A stretch of 64,000 nt of DNA from Rhodoluna limnophila (GTDB lineage Bacteria; Actinomycetota; Actinomycetes; Actinomycetales; Microbacteriaceae). Under the pieces are notes generated by a model, which saw only the letters and a program-made list of their open reading frames with translations, was not told where the DNA came from and did not search any database. The stretch is from the NCBI GenBank assembly GCA_945883505.1, contig CAMCXL010000005.1, positions 45,534-109,533 of the forward strand, written 5' to 3'. Positions within the stretch are counted from its first letter, which is position 1. Each line of letters starts with the position of its first letter. Shown here in pieces: positions 36,839-45,490 of this stretch. Position numbers and translations under genes: made by a program.

Positions 36839-36867
36839 TTGTTGGGGCCTCAAAGATGTCATTTATA
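36839..36867 (+). promoter_or_regulatory. candidate rpsF promoter
   Basis: TTGTTG (36839-36844), 17-base spacer and TTTATA (36862-36867). A small GCCCC/GGGGC hairpin at 36832-36848 overlaps the -35 and may end pcnA transcripts. AAAGGAGG lies just before rpsF. Confidence 0.5.
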
Positions 36868-36922
36868 CCCTCCTGTCATGGAAAGTCCATGGCCGCTCTA
36901 GTCCAAAGGAGGTGGGTTAGCT

Positions 36923-37390
36923 ATGCATCAGTACGAACTCATGGTTATTCTCGACCCGTCGGTTGAAGAAAAAACTGTAGAGCCATCCATCGAAAAATTC
37001 CTCAAGGTCATCACCGCTGCCAAGGGCACCGTAGATGCCATGAACATCTGGGGAAGACGCCGCTTGGCTTACGAAATCCAGAAAAATACCGAAGGTATCT
37101 ACGCGGTTATCAACATGACTGCTCCTTCAGATGCCGTCATCGAGCTTGACCGTCAGCTAAATCTTTCCGAGGCTGTCATGCGTACTAAGGTGCTTCGCGC
37201 CGAGGACGTTCAGTTCTCAATCACTCCAATCGAATACGTCGCCGAGAAGCCATCCGAGCGCCCAGCTCGCAAGGGTCCAAGAAAAGACTCTTCCGACAAG
37301 CCTGCTTCTAAGCGTTCAGAATCCAAGACCGATGCAGCTTCCGATGCACCAGCAGAAGCTACTGAAGTAGCAGAAGCGGTAGCGGAGTAA
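36923..37390 (+). CDS. rpsF: 30S ribosomal protein S6 with acidic/basic C-terminal tail
   Basis: 155 residues. The first 100 match S6: [40 protein letters not shown]. The last 50 are a low-complexity tail ([20 protein letters not shown], then Ala/Glu-rich), longer than in most S6 proteins. It binds S18 in the small subunit. First of rpsF-ssb-rpsR-rplI. Confidence 0.96.
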   Translation: MHQYELMVILDPSVEEKTVEPSIEKFLKVITAAKGTVDAMNIWGRRRLAYEIQKNTEGIYAVINMTAPSDAVIELDRQLNLSEAVMRTKVLRAEDVQFSITPIEYVAEKPSERPARKGPRKDSSDKPASKRSESKTDAASDAPAEATEVAEAVAE

Positions 37391-37392
37391 TC

Positions 37393-37887
37393 ATGGCCGG
37401 AGAAGTCACAATCACCGTAGTTGGCAACATTGCCGACGACCCGGAACTTCGTTACACCCAAGGAGGGGTAGCGGTTGCAAGCGTAAGAGTTGCATCAACT
37501 CCTCGCACGATGAACCGTCAGACCAATGCTTGGGAAGATGGCGAAACTGTTTGGGTGCGCTGCACCGCTTGGCGTGAACTTGCCGAGAACGTAGCTCAGT
37601 CACTTACCAAAGGCTCCCGTGTTGTTGTAACAGGTCGCCTAAAGGCACCTTCTGCTTACACTGCTGCATCTGGTGAAGCCAGAGCTTCACTAGAGGTTGA
37701 GATTGAAGAAATCGGTCCTTCACTTCGTTATGCAACGGCAAGCGTGACCCGTCGCGCTCGCGAAGGATCCCCCGCACAGGTTCAGGCTGATCCCTGGGCC
37801 AACACCCCGGCAGCACCTGCTGCCGCAAAGGCCGATGACGGCTGGGCAAACCCGGGTGCTCCCGCATCAGACGACACACCTTTTTAA
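37393..37887 (+). CDS. ssb: single-stranded DNA-binding protein
   Basis: 164 residues. OB fold: VTITVVGNIADDPELRYTQG, VWVRCTAWRELAENVAQSLT and KGSRVVVTGRLK; a Pro/Ala/Gly-rich linker; acidic tip DDTPF at the C-terminus, the protein-interaction tail. Coats single-stranded DNA. It starts 2 bases after rpsF. Confidence 0.96.
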   Translation: MAGEVTITVVGNIADDPELRYTQGGVAVASVRVASTPRTMNRQTNAWEDGETVWVRCTAWRELAENVAQSLTKGSRVVVTGRLKAPSAYTAASGEARASLEVEIEEIGPSLRYATASVTRRAREGSPAQVQADPWANTPAAPAAAKADDGWANPGAPASDDTPF

Positions 37888-37911
37888 AGTTTAGAAACGG
37901 AGAAAAATAAA

Positions 37912-38169
37912 ATGGCTGGAAAAACCGACCCACGTCGTAAACCAACTCGTAACTCGAAGCTAGACAAACTAGCTCCGGTTAAATTCATGAAAGTCGGAAT
38001 CATCGACTACAAAGACGTTGCCACACTGAGAAAATTCATCTCAGACCGCGGCAAGATTCGCGCCCGTCGAATCACCGGTGTTTCTGTTCAGGAACAGCGC
38101 CTCATCGCAACCGCAATCAAGAACGCACGCGAAATGGCTCTTTTGCCATACGCCGGTGCTGGCCGCTAA
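37912..38169 (+). CDS. rpsR: 30S ribosomal protein S18, cysteine-free form
   Basis: 85 residues. [20 protein letters not shown] and [20 protein letters not shown] are the S18 core. No cysteine is present, so this is the zinc-independent form. It binds S6. Located between ssb and rplI. Confidence 0.95.
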   Translation: MAGKTDPRRKPTRNSKLDKLAPVKFMKVGIIDYKDVATLRKFISDRGKIRARRITGVSVQEQRLIATAIKNAREMALLPYAGAGR

Positions 38170-38180
38170 GGAGCAAAGAC

Positions 38181-38633
38181 ATGTCTAAAATCATTCTCAC
38201 CAACGAGGTCTCAGGACTTGGTGCTGCAGGCGACGTCGTTGAAGTTAAGAACGGCTACGCCCGCAACTACTTACTTCCCCGCGGCTTTGCTGTCACCTGG
38301 AGCAAGGGTGGCGAAAAGCAAGTGACCTCCATCCGAGCTGCTCGCGACGCACGTCAGCTAGCAACAGTCGAAGAAGCGCAAGTCCTAAAGGCTCGCCTCG
38401 AAGAGGCTTCAGTCAAGCTCACAGTGAAAGCTGGAGTTGGCGGACGACTATTTGGTTCAGTTAAGACTGGCGACATCGCCGCAGCTGTTGCTGAAGCAGG
38501 CATCGGATCAATTGATAAGCGCAAGGTTGAAATTCCAAACCCAATTCGCTCAGTTGGCGAATACCTAGCCACCGTGCGTCTGCACGGTGACATGGTTGCC
38601 ACCATCAAGCTGAAGGTTGTTGCTAAGAAGTAA
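38181..38633 (+). CDS. rplI: 50S ribosomal protein L9
   Basis: 150 residues, two domains: [20 protein letters not shown] and [16 protein letters not shown] at the N-terminus, [20 protein letters not shown] in the C-terminal domain. Last gene of the rpsF operon and followed by a terminator. Confidence 0.96.
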   Translation: MSKIILTNEVSGLGAAGDVVEVKNGYARNYLLPRGFAVTWSKGGEKQVTSIRAARDARQLATVEEAQVLKARLEEASVKLTVKAGVGGRLFGSVKTGDIAAAVAEAGIGSIDKRKVEIPNPIRSVGEYLATVRLHGDMVATIKLKVVAKK

Positions 38634-38652
38634 AACCTTTTAAAGCATTGAG

Positions 38653-38683
38653 CTAAACCCCAGGCCTTTGGTCTGGGGTTTAG
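38653..38683 (+). terminator. terminator after rplI
   Basis: Perfect 11-pair stem CTAAACCCCAG/CTGGGGTTTAG with a 9-base loop, 20 bases after the rplI stop. The T-tract behind it is weak, so termination may be partial. Confidence 0.75.
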
Positions 38684-39078
38684 TCATTTCCTAATCAAAT
38701 TCTTTTGGGCCCCTCCTGACCCCGCCCGATCGCGCTCACGGATGTTGTGAACAATGCCTGAACTTTCGACAAATGCTCACACTGTGGATAACCTGCGGTT
38801 AACCCCCTAATTTCATTAGGTTTGGCATGCTTATCCACAACCCTCAGGGTTATCTTGAGAGTTTGCTATGAATTAGTTATCAACAACTAAAACCCTGTGT
38901 TTGATTGGGCTGTAGCTTCAAAAGATTTTGTCTCTCCACAGCAGTTTCAACACTTTTCGAGGGTTTATTAGAGTGTTTTCCCCGAGTTATCCACAGTGTT
39001 ATGCACACCGCGGCTTTCTAAGGGTTTGTCCGTGGTGGATGCTAGACAAGCTATTACCACCACCTTTAGGAGCAACAG
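38684..39078. promoter_or_regulatory. dnaB upstream region with DnaA-box cluster
   Basis: A gene-free stretch of almost 400 bases. Perfect TTATCCACA boxes at 38783-38791 (minus), 38831-38839 (plus) and 38987-38995 (plus); one-mismatch boxes at 38877-38885 and 38999-39007. Three perfect boxes in about 210 bases is as dense as oriC. The dnaB start has AGGAG 6-7 bases upstream (39068-39072). Confidence 0.8.
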
Positions 39079-40434
39079 ATGTCTTTGGCGCCCGTACTAC
39101 CGGTAGAACCGGGGCGATCCACAGACCGAGTGCTACCTCATGATCTGCTCGCAGAGCAGTCCACTCTTGGTGCGATGTTAATTTCTCAAGAAGCAGTTGC
39201 TGAAGTATTTGAATATGTGTACGGCGGAGATTTTTATGCGCCGAAGCACCAAATTATTTTTGATGCACTTCTTACTCTTTACGGAACCGGTGAACCAACC
39301 GACGTCATTACGGTCACAGATCAACTTGTAAAAACCGGAAGCTTAGTTCGATCAGGCGGTGCAGATTATCTGCACACTTTAACTTCCACCGTTCCAACCG
39401 CAGCCAATGCTTCTTTTTACGCAAAAATTGTTTCTGAAAAGGCAACCCTTCGAAGACTGGTTGAAGTTGGAACACGCATTGCACAACTTGGATACGCCAA
39501 CGAGGGTGAAGTTGAAGATCTAGTTAACCAAGCCCAAGAAGATGTCTACCGCGTAACACAGTCCGGTGCCAGTGAAGACTACGTAGCACTGAGTGATTCA
39601 ATCGAAGCCGCGATTGCCGAAATCGAAGCTGCACAAAACAAAGACGGCGATCTAGTTGGTGTTCCAACTGGTTTCACAGAGCTCGACGCCTTGACTAACG
39701 GTTTCCACCCCGGACAGCTAATCATTGTTGCAGCTCGTCCTGCGATGGGTAAGTCAACTTTTGCTCTTGACATTGCAAGAAACGCAGCGATTGCTCAAGG
39801 TAAGTCGACTCTCTTCTTCTCCCTCGAAATGGGTAGAGCAGAAATCGCGATGCGTATGCTCTCGGCAGAATCTTCAATTCCTTTGCAGTCAATGCGTAAG
39901 GGAAACATCGCAGACTCTGACTGGACCAAGCTTGCACAGGTAAGAGGTCGCATCAACGATGCGCCGCTATATATCGATGACTCACCGAACATGACCCTGG
40001 TTGAAATTAGAGCCAAGTGCCGTCGTCTTGCCCAGCGCGTGGGACTAAAGATGATCGTGATTGACTACCTGCAGCTTCTTACCTCGGGTAAAAAAGTTGA
40101 ATCACGTCAGCAGGAAGTTTCGGAGTTCTCTCGTGCACTAAAGCTTTTGTCCAAGGAGCTAAACATTCCAGTTGTTGCACTCTCGCAGCTAAACCGTCAA
40201 GCCGAGCAGACCAAAGACAAAAAGCCTGAAATTTCCCACCTTCGTGAATCCGGATCTTTGGAGCAGGACGCCGACGTTGTTATCTTGCTTCACCGCGAAG
40301 CAATCGGAGACCCGGAACACCCAAGAGCCGGTGAAGGTGACTTGATTTTGGCCAAGCAGCGATCGGGACCAACCGGAACCGTGGTGGTTGCCTTCCAGGG
40401 TAACTACTCGCGCTTTGTCAACATGAAGGCCTAG
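39079..40434 (+). CDS. dnaB: replicative DNA helicase DnaB
   Basis: 451 residues, no intein. N-terminal domain LPHDLLAEQSTLGAMLISQE; Walker A IVAARPAMGKSTFALDIARN; LFFSLEMGR; Walker B MIVIDYLQLL; HLRESGSLEQDADVV and the R finger LAKQRSGPTGT. It unwinds DNA at the fork. In this genome it is presumably loaded with the help of DciA (18523). Preceded by a DnaA-box cluster. Confidence 0.97.
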   Translation: MSLAPVLPVEPGRSTDRVLPHDLLAEQSTLGAMLISQEAVAEVFEYVYGGDFYAPKHQIIFDALLTLYGTGEPTDVITVTDQLVKTGSLVRSGGADYLHTLTSTVPTAANASFYAKIVSEKATLRRLVEVGTRIAQLGYANEGEVEDLVNQAQEDVYRVTQSGASEDYVALSDSIEAAIAEIEAAQNKDGDLVGVPTGFTELDALTNGFHPGQLIIVAARPAMGKSTFALDIARNAAIAQGKSTLFFSLEMGRAEIAMRMLSAESSIPLQSMRKGNIADSDWTKLAQVRGRINDAPLYIDDSPNMTLVEIRAKCRRLAQRVGLKMIVIDYLQLLTSGKKVESRQQEVSEFSRALKLLSKELNIPVVALSQLNRQAEQTKDKKPEISHLRESGSLEQDADVVILLHREAIGDPEHPRAGEGDLILAKQRSGPTGTVVVAFQGNYSRFVNMKA

Positions 40435-40436
40435 CA

Positions 40437-40949
40437 ATGAAAATTGTTTTGGCCCTTCGGGCGGCAATTTCTTTTGCGGTTGGAATCTTCATCACCTTTA
40501 ACCAATCTCACTCGGCAGCAACTGGATTAGTTGCCCTTGCAATCTTTGGTCTTGGCTATGCGGTATTAAATGCAATCGGAACTGGTGTTTGGGGCAAGGG
40601 TCTAACTGCGGTTGAGAACATGCCACTAACCGTGGCATCTTTTATCATCGGATTACTGGCCATCCTGGTGCCGGAAACTGATCCGGTTTCGCAGCAGCTG
40701 GCGTTCATATACCTAGTGACCGGCTGGGGATTAATAGCCGGATCTTTTGAGCTTTATCTTGCTCGTCGCGAGGGATTCAAAACCCGCATGGGCAAAGACA
40801 GTCTTTTGAACGCGGGCTTTGGACTGCTTCTTGGAGTACTTTTTTTGATCGCGCCGCTCGATATCGTTTCAGCGGTTGGCTTCTTCGGTGCTTACCTTGT
40901 GCTATCCGGCACCCACTTAGGTATCTCAGCGGCAACACCAAAGAAATAG
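40437..40949 (+). CDS. five- to six-TM membrane protein, DUF308/HdeD-like
   Basis: 170 residues, nearly all hydrophobic, with segments at about 4-21, 25-45, 62-79, 86-104, 121-141 and 146-163. The paired short helices and small loops resemble HdeD/DUF308 membrane proteins. It begins 2 bases after dnaB, so probably co-transcribed, but no functional link is known. Confidence 0.7.
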   Translation: MKIVLALRAAISFAVGIFITFNQSHSAATGLVALAIFGLGYAVLNAIGTGVWGKGLTAVENMPLTVASFIIGLLAILVPETDPVSQQLAFIYLVTGWGLIAGSFELYLARREGFKTRMGKDSLLNAGFGLLLGVLFLIAPLDIVSAVGFFGAYLVLSGTHLGISAATPKK

Positions 40950-40964
40950 CTTTAGGCTTGAGAC

Positions 40965-41177
40965 ATGCCTAAAAAAACCAAAGTGACTAACTTTTTGACC
41001 CTGTCAGCTGTTGCTGGAGTGTTTGTTGGAGTGTTGGTTTACTTCGGCGTTCGAATGGTTGAATCAGCTCTTATCTGGGGAGGACTGACATTCATTGTTT
41101 CATTGGTGTTTATCTCAACCATGGCGATGATGGTCCCAGACAACAACAACGATCCTGACAAACAGGTGCTGAGCTAA
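40965..41177 (+). CDS. 70-residue two-TM membrane protein
   Basis: Two membrane segments (about 10-30 and 37-57) with a basic N-terminus (PKKTKV) and an acidic, Asn-rich tail (DNNNDPDKQ). Family not recognised. Same strand as and 15 bases after the previous membrane protein. Converges on purB. Confidence 0.65.
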   Translation: MPKKTKVTNFLTLSAVAGVFVGVLVYFGVRMVESALIWGGLTFIVSLVFISTMAMMVPDNNNDPDKQVLS

Positions 41178-41211
41178 TTTAATCTTTAGGCCAACAAAAA
41201 GCCTCAGTCAG

Positions 41212-42591
41212 CTAGCGCTGTTGAGCAAGCTTTATGGCAAGCCCGATGTAATCCTTCGGGGACAAAACAAGCAGGCGGTCTTTGGCGGCTTGTTCGATAT
41301 CTAACTTCAAAATAAAGTTCGCAAGGTCTTCGCGGGTTAATCTCTTACCGCGGCTCAAATCCTTCAGCAGATCATATGGATTAGAAATCTTGGAGCGACC
41401 TGAGGCCACCTCAGCACGAATCACAGTTTGAATTGCCTCGGCTAATACTTCCCAGTTTTCGGCCAAGTCTGCTGCCATTACCGACTCGGCAACTTCTATT
41501 TGTGTTAGTCCCTGAGCGATGTTGTCTAAGGCAAGCAATGAGTGGCCAAAGGCCACACCAATGTTTCTTTGGGTTGAAGAATCGCTTAGATCTCTTTGTA
41601 GGCGCGAGGTCACCAGCGTTGAAGCCATCACATCAAACAGCGCATTTGAGATTTCGAGGTTGGCCTCGGCATTTTCAAACCTGATCGGGTTGATTTTGTG
41701 TGGCATGGTCGAAGAACCGGTTGCGCCCTTAACTGGAATCTGTTTGAAATAGCCAATCGAGATATAGCTCCAGAAATCGGTTGCAAGGTTATGAACAATT
41801 CGGTTGAAGTGGGCAACGCCCGCGTATAGCTCCGCTTGCCAGTCGTGTGATTCGATTTGGGTGGTTAGCGGATTAAACTCAAGGCCCAGTGATTGCACCA
41901 ACTCAGCAGCAAGCTCTGGCCAGTTGGCATCTGGCAACGCGACCACGTGAGCCGAGTAAGTTCCGGTGGCACCGGAGAACTTTCCAAGGTAAGAAGTATT
42001 TTCGATGCGCTTTATTTGACGAGAGAGTCGGTGAGCAAAGACCGCAATTTCCTTACCCATGGTGGTTGGGGTTGCCGGCTGACCGTGGGTTCTAGAAAGC
42101 ATTGGAACTGCCGCGTAAGAATTGGCCAGTTCGGTAAGCGAAGCAATAATTTGTTTGGCCTTTGGCAACCAAACTTTTTTCACCGCATCTTTGATGATCA
42201 GCGCATAGGCGAGGTTGTTAATGTCTTCGCTAGTTGCAGCGAAGTGAGCTAGCTCGTGAAGATCTTCTCGGTCGATTTCGGTGAGCTTGTCGCGAACAAA
42301 GTATTCAACAGCCTTGACATCGTGTTTGGTTCTGGACTCGGTGTCTGCAAGTTTGGCAACGTCCGAATCGCTGAAGTAATCAACTGAAGACCTTAGTCTT
42401 CGGGCCTGTTCTTCGGTGATGTAGCGGTCTCTTCCAAACAGCTCCTTGTTGGCAATCAGAATTAACCACTCGATCTCAACTTGGATTCTTGCGCGGTTAA
42501 GTCCTGCTTCAGAAAGAAATAGTGAGAGCTCTTGAACCTGGGATGCGTAGCGGCCATCAAGCGGACTTAGCGGCTGAAAGGAAAGGCTCAC
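41212..42591 (-). CDS. purB: adenylosuccinate lyase
   Basis: 459 residues from GTG at 42591. Fumarase/aspartase fold with the signature GATGSSTMPHKINPIRFENA and early motif FQPLSPLDGRYA; TSEDINNLAYAL and RTHGQPATPTTMGKE contain catalytic His residues. It splits adenylosuccinate and SAICAR in purine synthesis. The purB type resembles the E. coli clade. Confidence 0.96.
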   Translation of the reverse strand: MSLSFQPLSPLDGRYASQVQELSLFLSEAGLNRARIQVEIEWLILIANKELFGRDRYITEEQARRLRSSVDYFSDSDVAKLADTESRTKHDVKAVEYFVRDKLTEIDREDLHELAHFAATSEDINNLAYALIIKDAVKKVWLPKAKQIIASLTELANSYAAVPMLSRTHGQPATPTTMGKEIAVFAHRLSRQIKRIENTSYLGKFSGATGTYSAHVVALPDANWPELAAELVQSLGLEFNPLTTQIESHDWQAELYAGVAHFNRIVHNLATDFWSYISIGYFKQIPVKGATGSSTMPHKINPIRFENAEANLEISNALFDVMASTLVTSRLQRDLSDSSTQRNIGVAFGHSLLALDNIAQGLTQIEVAESVMAADLAENWEVLAEAIQTVIRAEVASGRSKISNPYDLLKDLSRGKRLTREDLANFILKLDIEQAAKDRLLVLSPKDYIGLAIKLAQQR

Positions 42592-42693
42592 GTATCTATT
42601 CTGCCGTAGATGGGAAAAATTTGCGGGCTCAAGCTTTCAACAGTTTTGTAAATAGCTCCCAATCCAAGTCAAATCTGGCGCAAAGTGTTCAAC

Positions 42694-42855
42694 ATGGAAC
42701 AAATCCTTCTTCAAATCGAACAGGCCCTCAATCGCCTGAGGCTTGCAAGACCTGCCCAAGGTCTTTGGATAGGAAGTGCTGCGACAACCCTTGCAAGCAC
42801 TCTGGGCTCACTCGAGAGTGAACTTCTGGCCTTACAGCACTCACTGAACTGGTGA
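42694..42855 (+). CDS. 53-residue helical WxG-motif protein upstream of hydrolase
   Basis: A frame from ATG 42694 to TGA 42853-42855 encodes MEQILLQIEQALNRLRLARP, QGLWIGSAATTLASTLGSLE and SELLALQHSLNW. It reads as two amphipathic helices joined by a turn containing W25-I26-G27, the WxG hairpin pattern of WXG100 proteins, but at half the usual length. The TGA overlaps the GTG start of the next gene by 4 bases, so the two are translationally coupled. Function unknown; link to secretion is inference. Confidence 0.6.
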   Translation: MEQILLQIEQALNRLRLARPAQGLWIGSAATTLASTLGSLESELLALQHSLNW

Positions 42856-43916
42856 GTCTTGACTCTTACGGGGGCAACCCTGACATTGTTGCCACCCGTG
42901 AAGAAATTGAACGGGTGGCATTTGAAATCAAGCTTTGTGCGGAAGAGCTAACCGCTTGGCCAGCCCTTGAGCTACTCCTTGCCGATCCCCTCCACCAACT
43001 GCAGTTTCGAGTTGCGTCAAGCGGCATCCATCAAAAACTAGAAAGATTACACAACCACTGCCTGATTGCCTCAGAGAATTACTTCGGCACCGAAGCCCAA
43101 ATCCATCGCCGCTTTGAACTGAGCTTTGTCCCAGAACTTGCCAGGTTAGTTTCAAACCTGGCAAGCTCTGCCGGCTGGGAGCTTGATCGAAATGTTTCAG
43201 CAACTTTAGTTTCAGAAAGCACAACTTCAAGACCGGATTCGATAACAAAGATGCTCGATCGGCTCTGGGCGCTTTCGAGTAAACAAGATCCAACCATCGG
43301 TATCGATATATTTACCGGACCCACCGGAACCAAAACTGCAGTTGTCTATATCCCAGGAACTCAAAGCATGGGCTTCGGAGATACCGCTAACCCCCTGGAC
43401 ATGGCATCAAATATTCAAGCCATGGGATCGGTGGGGAGTGCGGCGAGTGAAAAAGCGGTGCTGCTTGCTATTAGGCAAGCAGGCATCAATTCCACCGACG
43501 AGGTCATCCTCGTCGGTCACTCGCAGGGTGGGATGGTGGCGGCAAATATTGCCGAGCACCCGACCGGTTTCATCGCTGCCGGTTTGGTTACCTTCGGTGC
43601 ACCAATTGCCCAACTTAGAAACCTCAAGGCACCGGTTATGGCAATCGAGCACTCCAATGACCCGGTACCCAATCTTTCGGGTAAGGCTAATCCCGTAAAG
43701 AAAAACTGGGTGAGTGTTCAGCGGGTTAGCTCTAAGGCTGAGTCGAACGCGATCTTGTTCTCACACTCTTTGAAAAGCTATAAGAACACCGCTATAGCGG
43801 TGGACGGCTCTTTAGATTTTGGGATTAAAAACATTCGGTCTCAGCTTCTCGAGAAGCTATCTGGAGCTAGGCCGATAAAGTCTTTGGAGTTTCAGATCTC
43901 TAGAGAATCCCGGTGA
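42852..43916 (+). CDS. alpha/beta hydrolase with helical N-terminal domain
   Basis: 354 residues from GTG at 42852. Residues 1-115 are helical with no clear family. Residues 160-320 are an alpha/beta hydrolase: AVVYIPGTQSMG, nucleophile Ser224 in ILVGHSQGGMVA, likely Asp270 in EHSNDPVP and His305 in LFSHSLKS. It resembles the DUF1023-type hydrolases that often carry helical WXG100-like leaders. No signal peptide. Coupled to the 53-residue protein; tail overlaps the convergent membrane gene by 17 bases. Substrate unknown. Confidence 0.72.
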   Translation: MSLDSYGGNPDIVATREEIERVAFEIKLCAEELTAWPALELLLADPLHQLQFRVASSGIHQKLERLHNHCLIASENYFGTEAQIHRRFELSFVPELARLVSNLASSAGWELDRNVSATLVSESTTSRPDSITKMLDRLWALSSKQDPTIGIDIFTGPTGTKTAVVYIPGTQSMGFGDTANPLDMASNIQAMGSVGSAASEKAVLLAIRQAGINSTDEVILVGHSQGGMVAANIAEHPTGFIAAGLVTFGAPIAQLRNLKAPVMAIEHSNDPVPNLSGKANPVKKNWVSVQRVSSKAESNAILFSHSLKSYKNTAIAVDGSLDFGIKNIRSQLLEKLSGARPIKSLEFQISRESR

Positions 43917-44325
43917 CTTTGAATATTCCTCGAGCGAAGAAAGAGGAGATTGAAATAATCACCGAGGCAAGTATTGCCCAGCCCAGCGATTCGATGGTCA
44001 GTCCTTCTGACGTGAAGCCATCGATTGTTAATAGGTCTTCGCCAATTTGAGATGAGAGCCAAGCTACAAAAAGAAGCAGTGCTCCGTTTATAACAAAAGA
44101 AATAAGTCCAAAGGTCAAAACATATAGCGGGAAGGCCAAGACTTTAACAACCGGTGCGATAATTGCGTGCACCAGACCAAAGATCGCACCAATCAGAGCA
44201 AAGGATCCAATTGTTTGCCAAAGACCATCTCCGCCGTAGGGAGTCAAGGTAATTGCAGGAATCAATTGGGTTGCAACCCATAGAGCTAGGGCATTGATGA
44301 TGGTGGAGATAACGAATCTAATCAC
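43900..44325 (-). CDS. phage holin family 4 / DUF360-like membrane protein
   Basis: 141 residues with four membrane segments (about 3-25, 38-60, 63-93, 112-134). The pattern WVATQLIPAITLTPYGGDGL and VLAFPLYVLTFGLISFVINGA matches PF04020 membrane proteins, called holin-like but common in Gram-positive chromosomes. Function unknown. Divergent from the E1-alpha gene with 37 bases between starts. Confidence 0.85.
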   Translation of the reverse strand: MIRFVISTIINALALWVATQLIPAITLTPYGGDGLWQTIGSFALIGAIFGLVHAIIAPVVKVLAFPLYVLTFGLISFVINGALLLFVAWLSSQIGEDLLTIDGFTSEGLTIESLGWAILASVIISISSFFARGIFKVTGIL

Positions 44326-44350
44326 CTCTCTATTGAACCAGCATTCAGGC

Positions 44351-44356
44351 TAAATT
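44351..44356 (+). promoter_or_regulatory. -10 box for leaderless E1-alpha transcript
   Basis: TAAATT lies 6 bases before the GTG at 44363, placing the predicted transcript start on that G. No ribosome site precedes the GTG. The -35 element is poor. Confidence 0.4.
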
Positions 44357-44362
44357 AGGTCT

Positions 44363-45490
44363 GTGACCTACCAGCCCAGCCGTGTGCCCCAAGTTCAAAT
44401 GCTCTCTCCGGAGGGCATTTTCGAAGTGCCGGCCGAATACGCCGAGTATGGCAAATACATCGAGCGATTAAATCTTGATGATTTTCTAAAGTTCTATCGA
44501 GACATGGCAAGAATTCGAAGATTCGACAACGAGTGCACAGCACTCCAGCGTCAGGGTCAGATGGGACTCTGGGTTCAAGCTCTCGGTCAAGAAGCCGCCC
44601 AGATTGGTTCGGGCTACGGAGTCGGACCAAACGATCATATGTTCCCGAGCTACCGCGAGCACGGAGTTGCGATCACCCACGGCATCGATTTGATGTCAAT
44701 TATTAAGATCATGCGTGGTGTGAACCACGGCGGCTGGAATCCAGAAGAAACCAGATTCCACTTATATGCCATCGTGCTCGCAACCCAGGTGCTTCACGCC
44801 ACCGGCTACGCCATGGGCGTTAACTTTGACGGACTGGTTGGAACCGGAAACCCAGATGTCGACCAGGCGGTAATCACTTACTTCGGAGACGGCGCAACCG
44901 CCGAGGGCGATGTCAGCGAAGCGCTCCTTTTTGCCGCAACCACCAAAGCACCGCTGGTGTTTTTCTGCCAGAACAATCAGTGGGCAATTAGCTCGCCGGT
45001 TTCTTCTCAAACGGTAGTTCCTCTATATCTTCGAGGCGAAGGCTTCGGGGTTCCTGGAATCCAAGTTGACGGCAATGACGTATTGGCTTGCTACGCGGTG
45101 ACCGCAAAGCATATGGACGATGCCAGAAATGGCCTCGGCCCATCTTTGATTGAGGCGCTCACCTATCGAGTTGGTGCCCACACCACAAGCGATGACCCAA
45201 CCAAATACCGCCCAGCCGATGAGCTGGAGTACTGGCAAGCCAGAGACCCATTATTGAGGTTTGAAAAGTTCCTCCGCCGCCAGGGTGTTGGCGATGACTT
45301 CTTCGAGGAAGTTGCCAAAGCCGGCGATGAACTGGCCGAACAGATCAGGGCAGAAACCTTCGCGATGCAAAACCCGCCTCTCGAGAACATCTTTAGACAC
45401 GTCTATTCCGACCCGCACCCAATGGTTGCTGAGCAGCAGGCCTGGCTCGAGGGCTACGAAGCTTCTTTTGAAGAAGGTGAACCTTCTTGA
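44363..45490 (+). CDS. 2-oxoacid dehydrogenase E1 component, alpha subunit
   Basis: 375 residues from GTG at 44363. The thiamine diphosphate motif is YFGDGATAEGDVSEALLFAA ending CQNNQ; LQRQGQMGLWVQALGQEAAQ and FPSYREHGVAITHG are family markers. It decarboxylates pyruvate or branched-chain 2-oxoacids with the beta subunit. Heterotetrameric E1s in Actinobacteria are mostly branched-chain enzymes (bkdA), so that is as likely as pyruvate (pdhA). Operon with E1-beta and E2; the E3 is elsewhere. Confidence 0.92.
   Translation: MTYQPSRVPQVQMLSPEGIFEVPAEYAEYGKYIERLNLDDFLKFYRDMARIRRFDNECTALQRQGQMGLWVQALGQEAAQIGSGYGVGPNDHMFPSYREHGVAITHGIDLMSIIKIMRGVNHGGWNPEETRFHLYAIVLATQVLHATGYAMGVNFDGLVGTGNPDVDQAVITYFGDGATAEGDVSEALLFAATTKAPLVFFCQNNQWAISSPVSSQTVVPLYLRGEGFGVPGIQVDGNDVLACYAVTAKHMDDARNGLGPSLIEALTYRVGAHTTSDDPTKYRPADELEYWQARDPLLRFEKFLRRQGVGDDFFEEVAKAGDELAEQIRAETFAMQNPPLENIFRHVYSDPHPMVAEQQAWLEGYEASFEEGEPS

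Noticed and set aside
43900..44325. Prophage remnant suggested by the holin-like protein
   Set aside because: PF04020 holin-like proteins are ordinary chromosomal membrane proteins in Gram-positives and no other phage gene is nearby.
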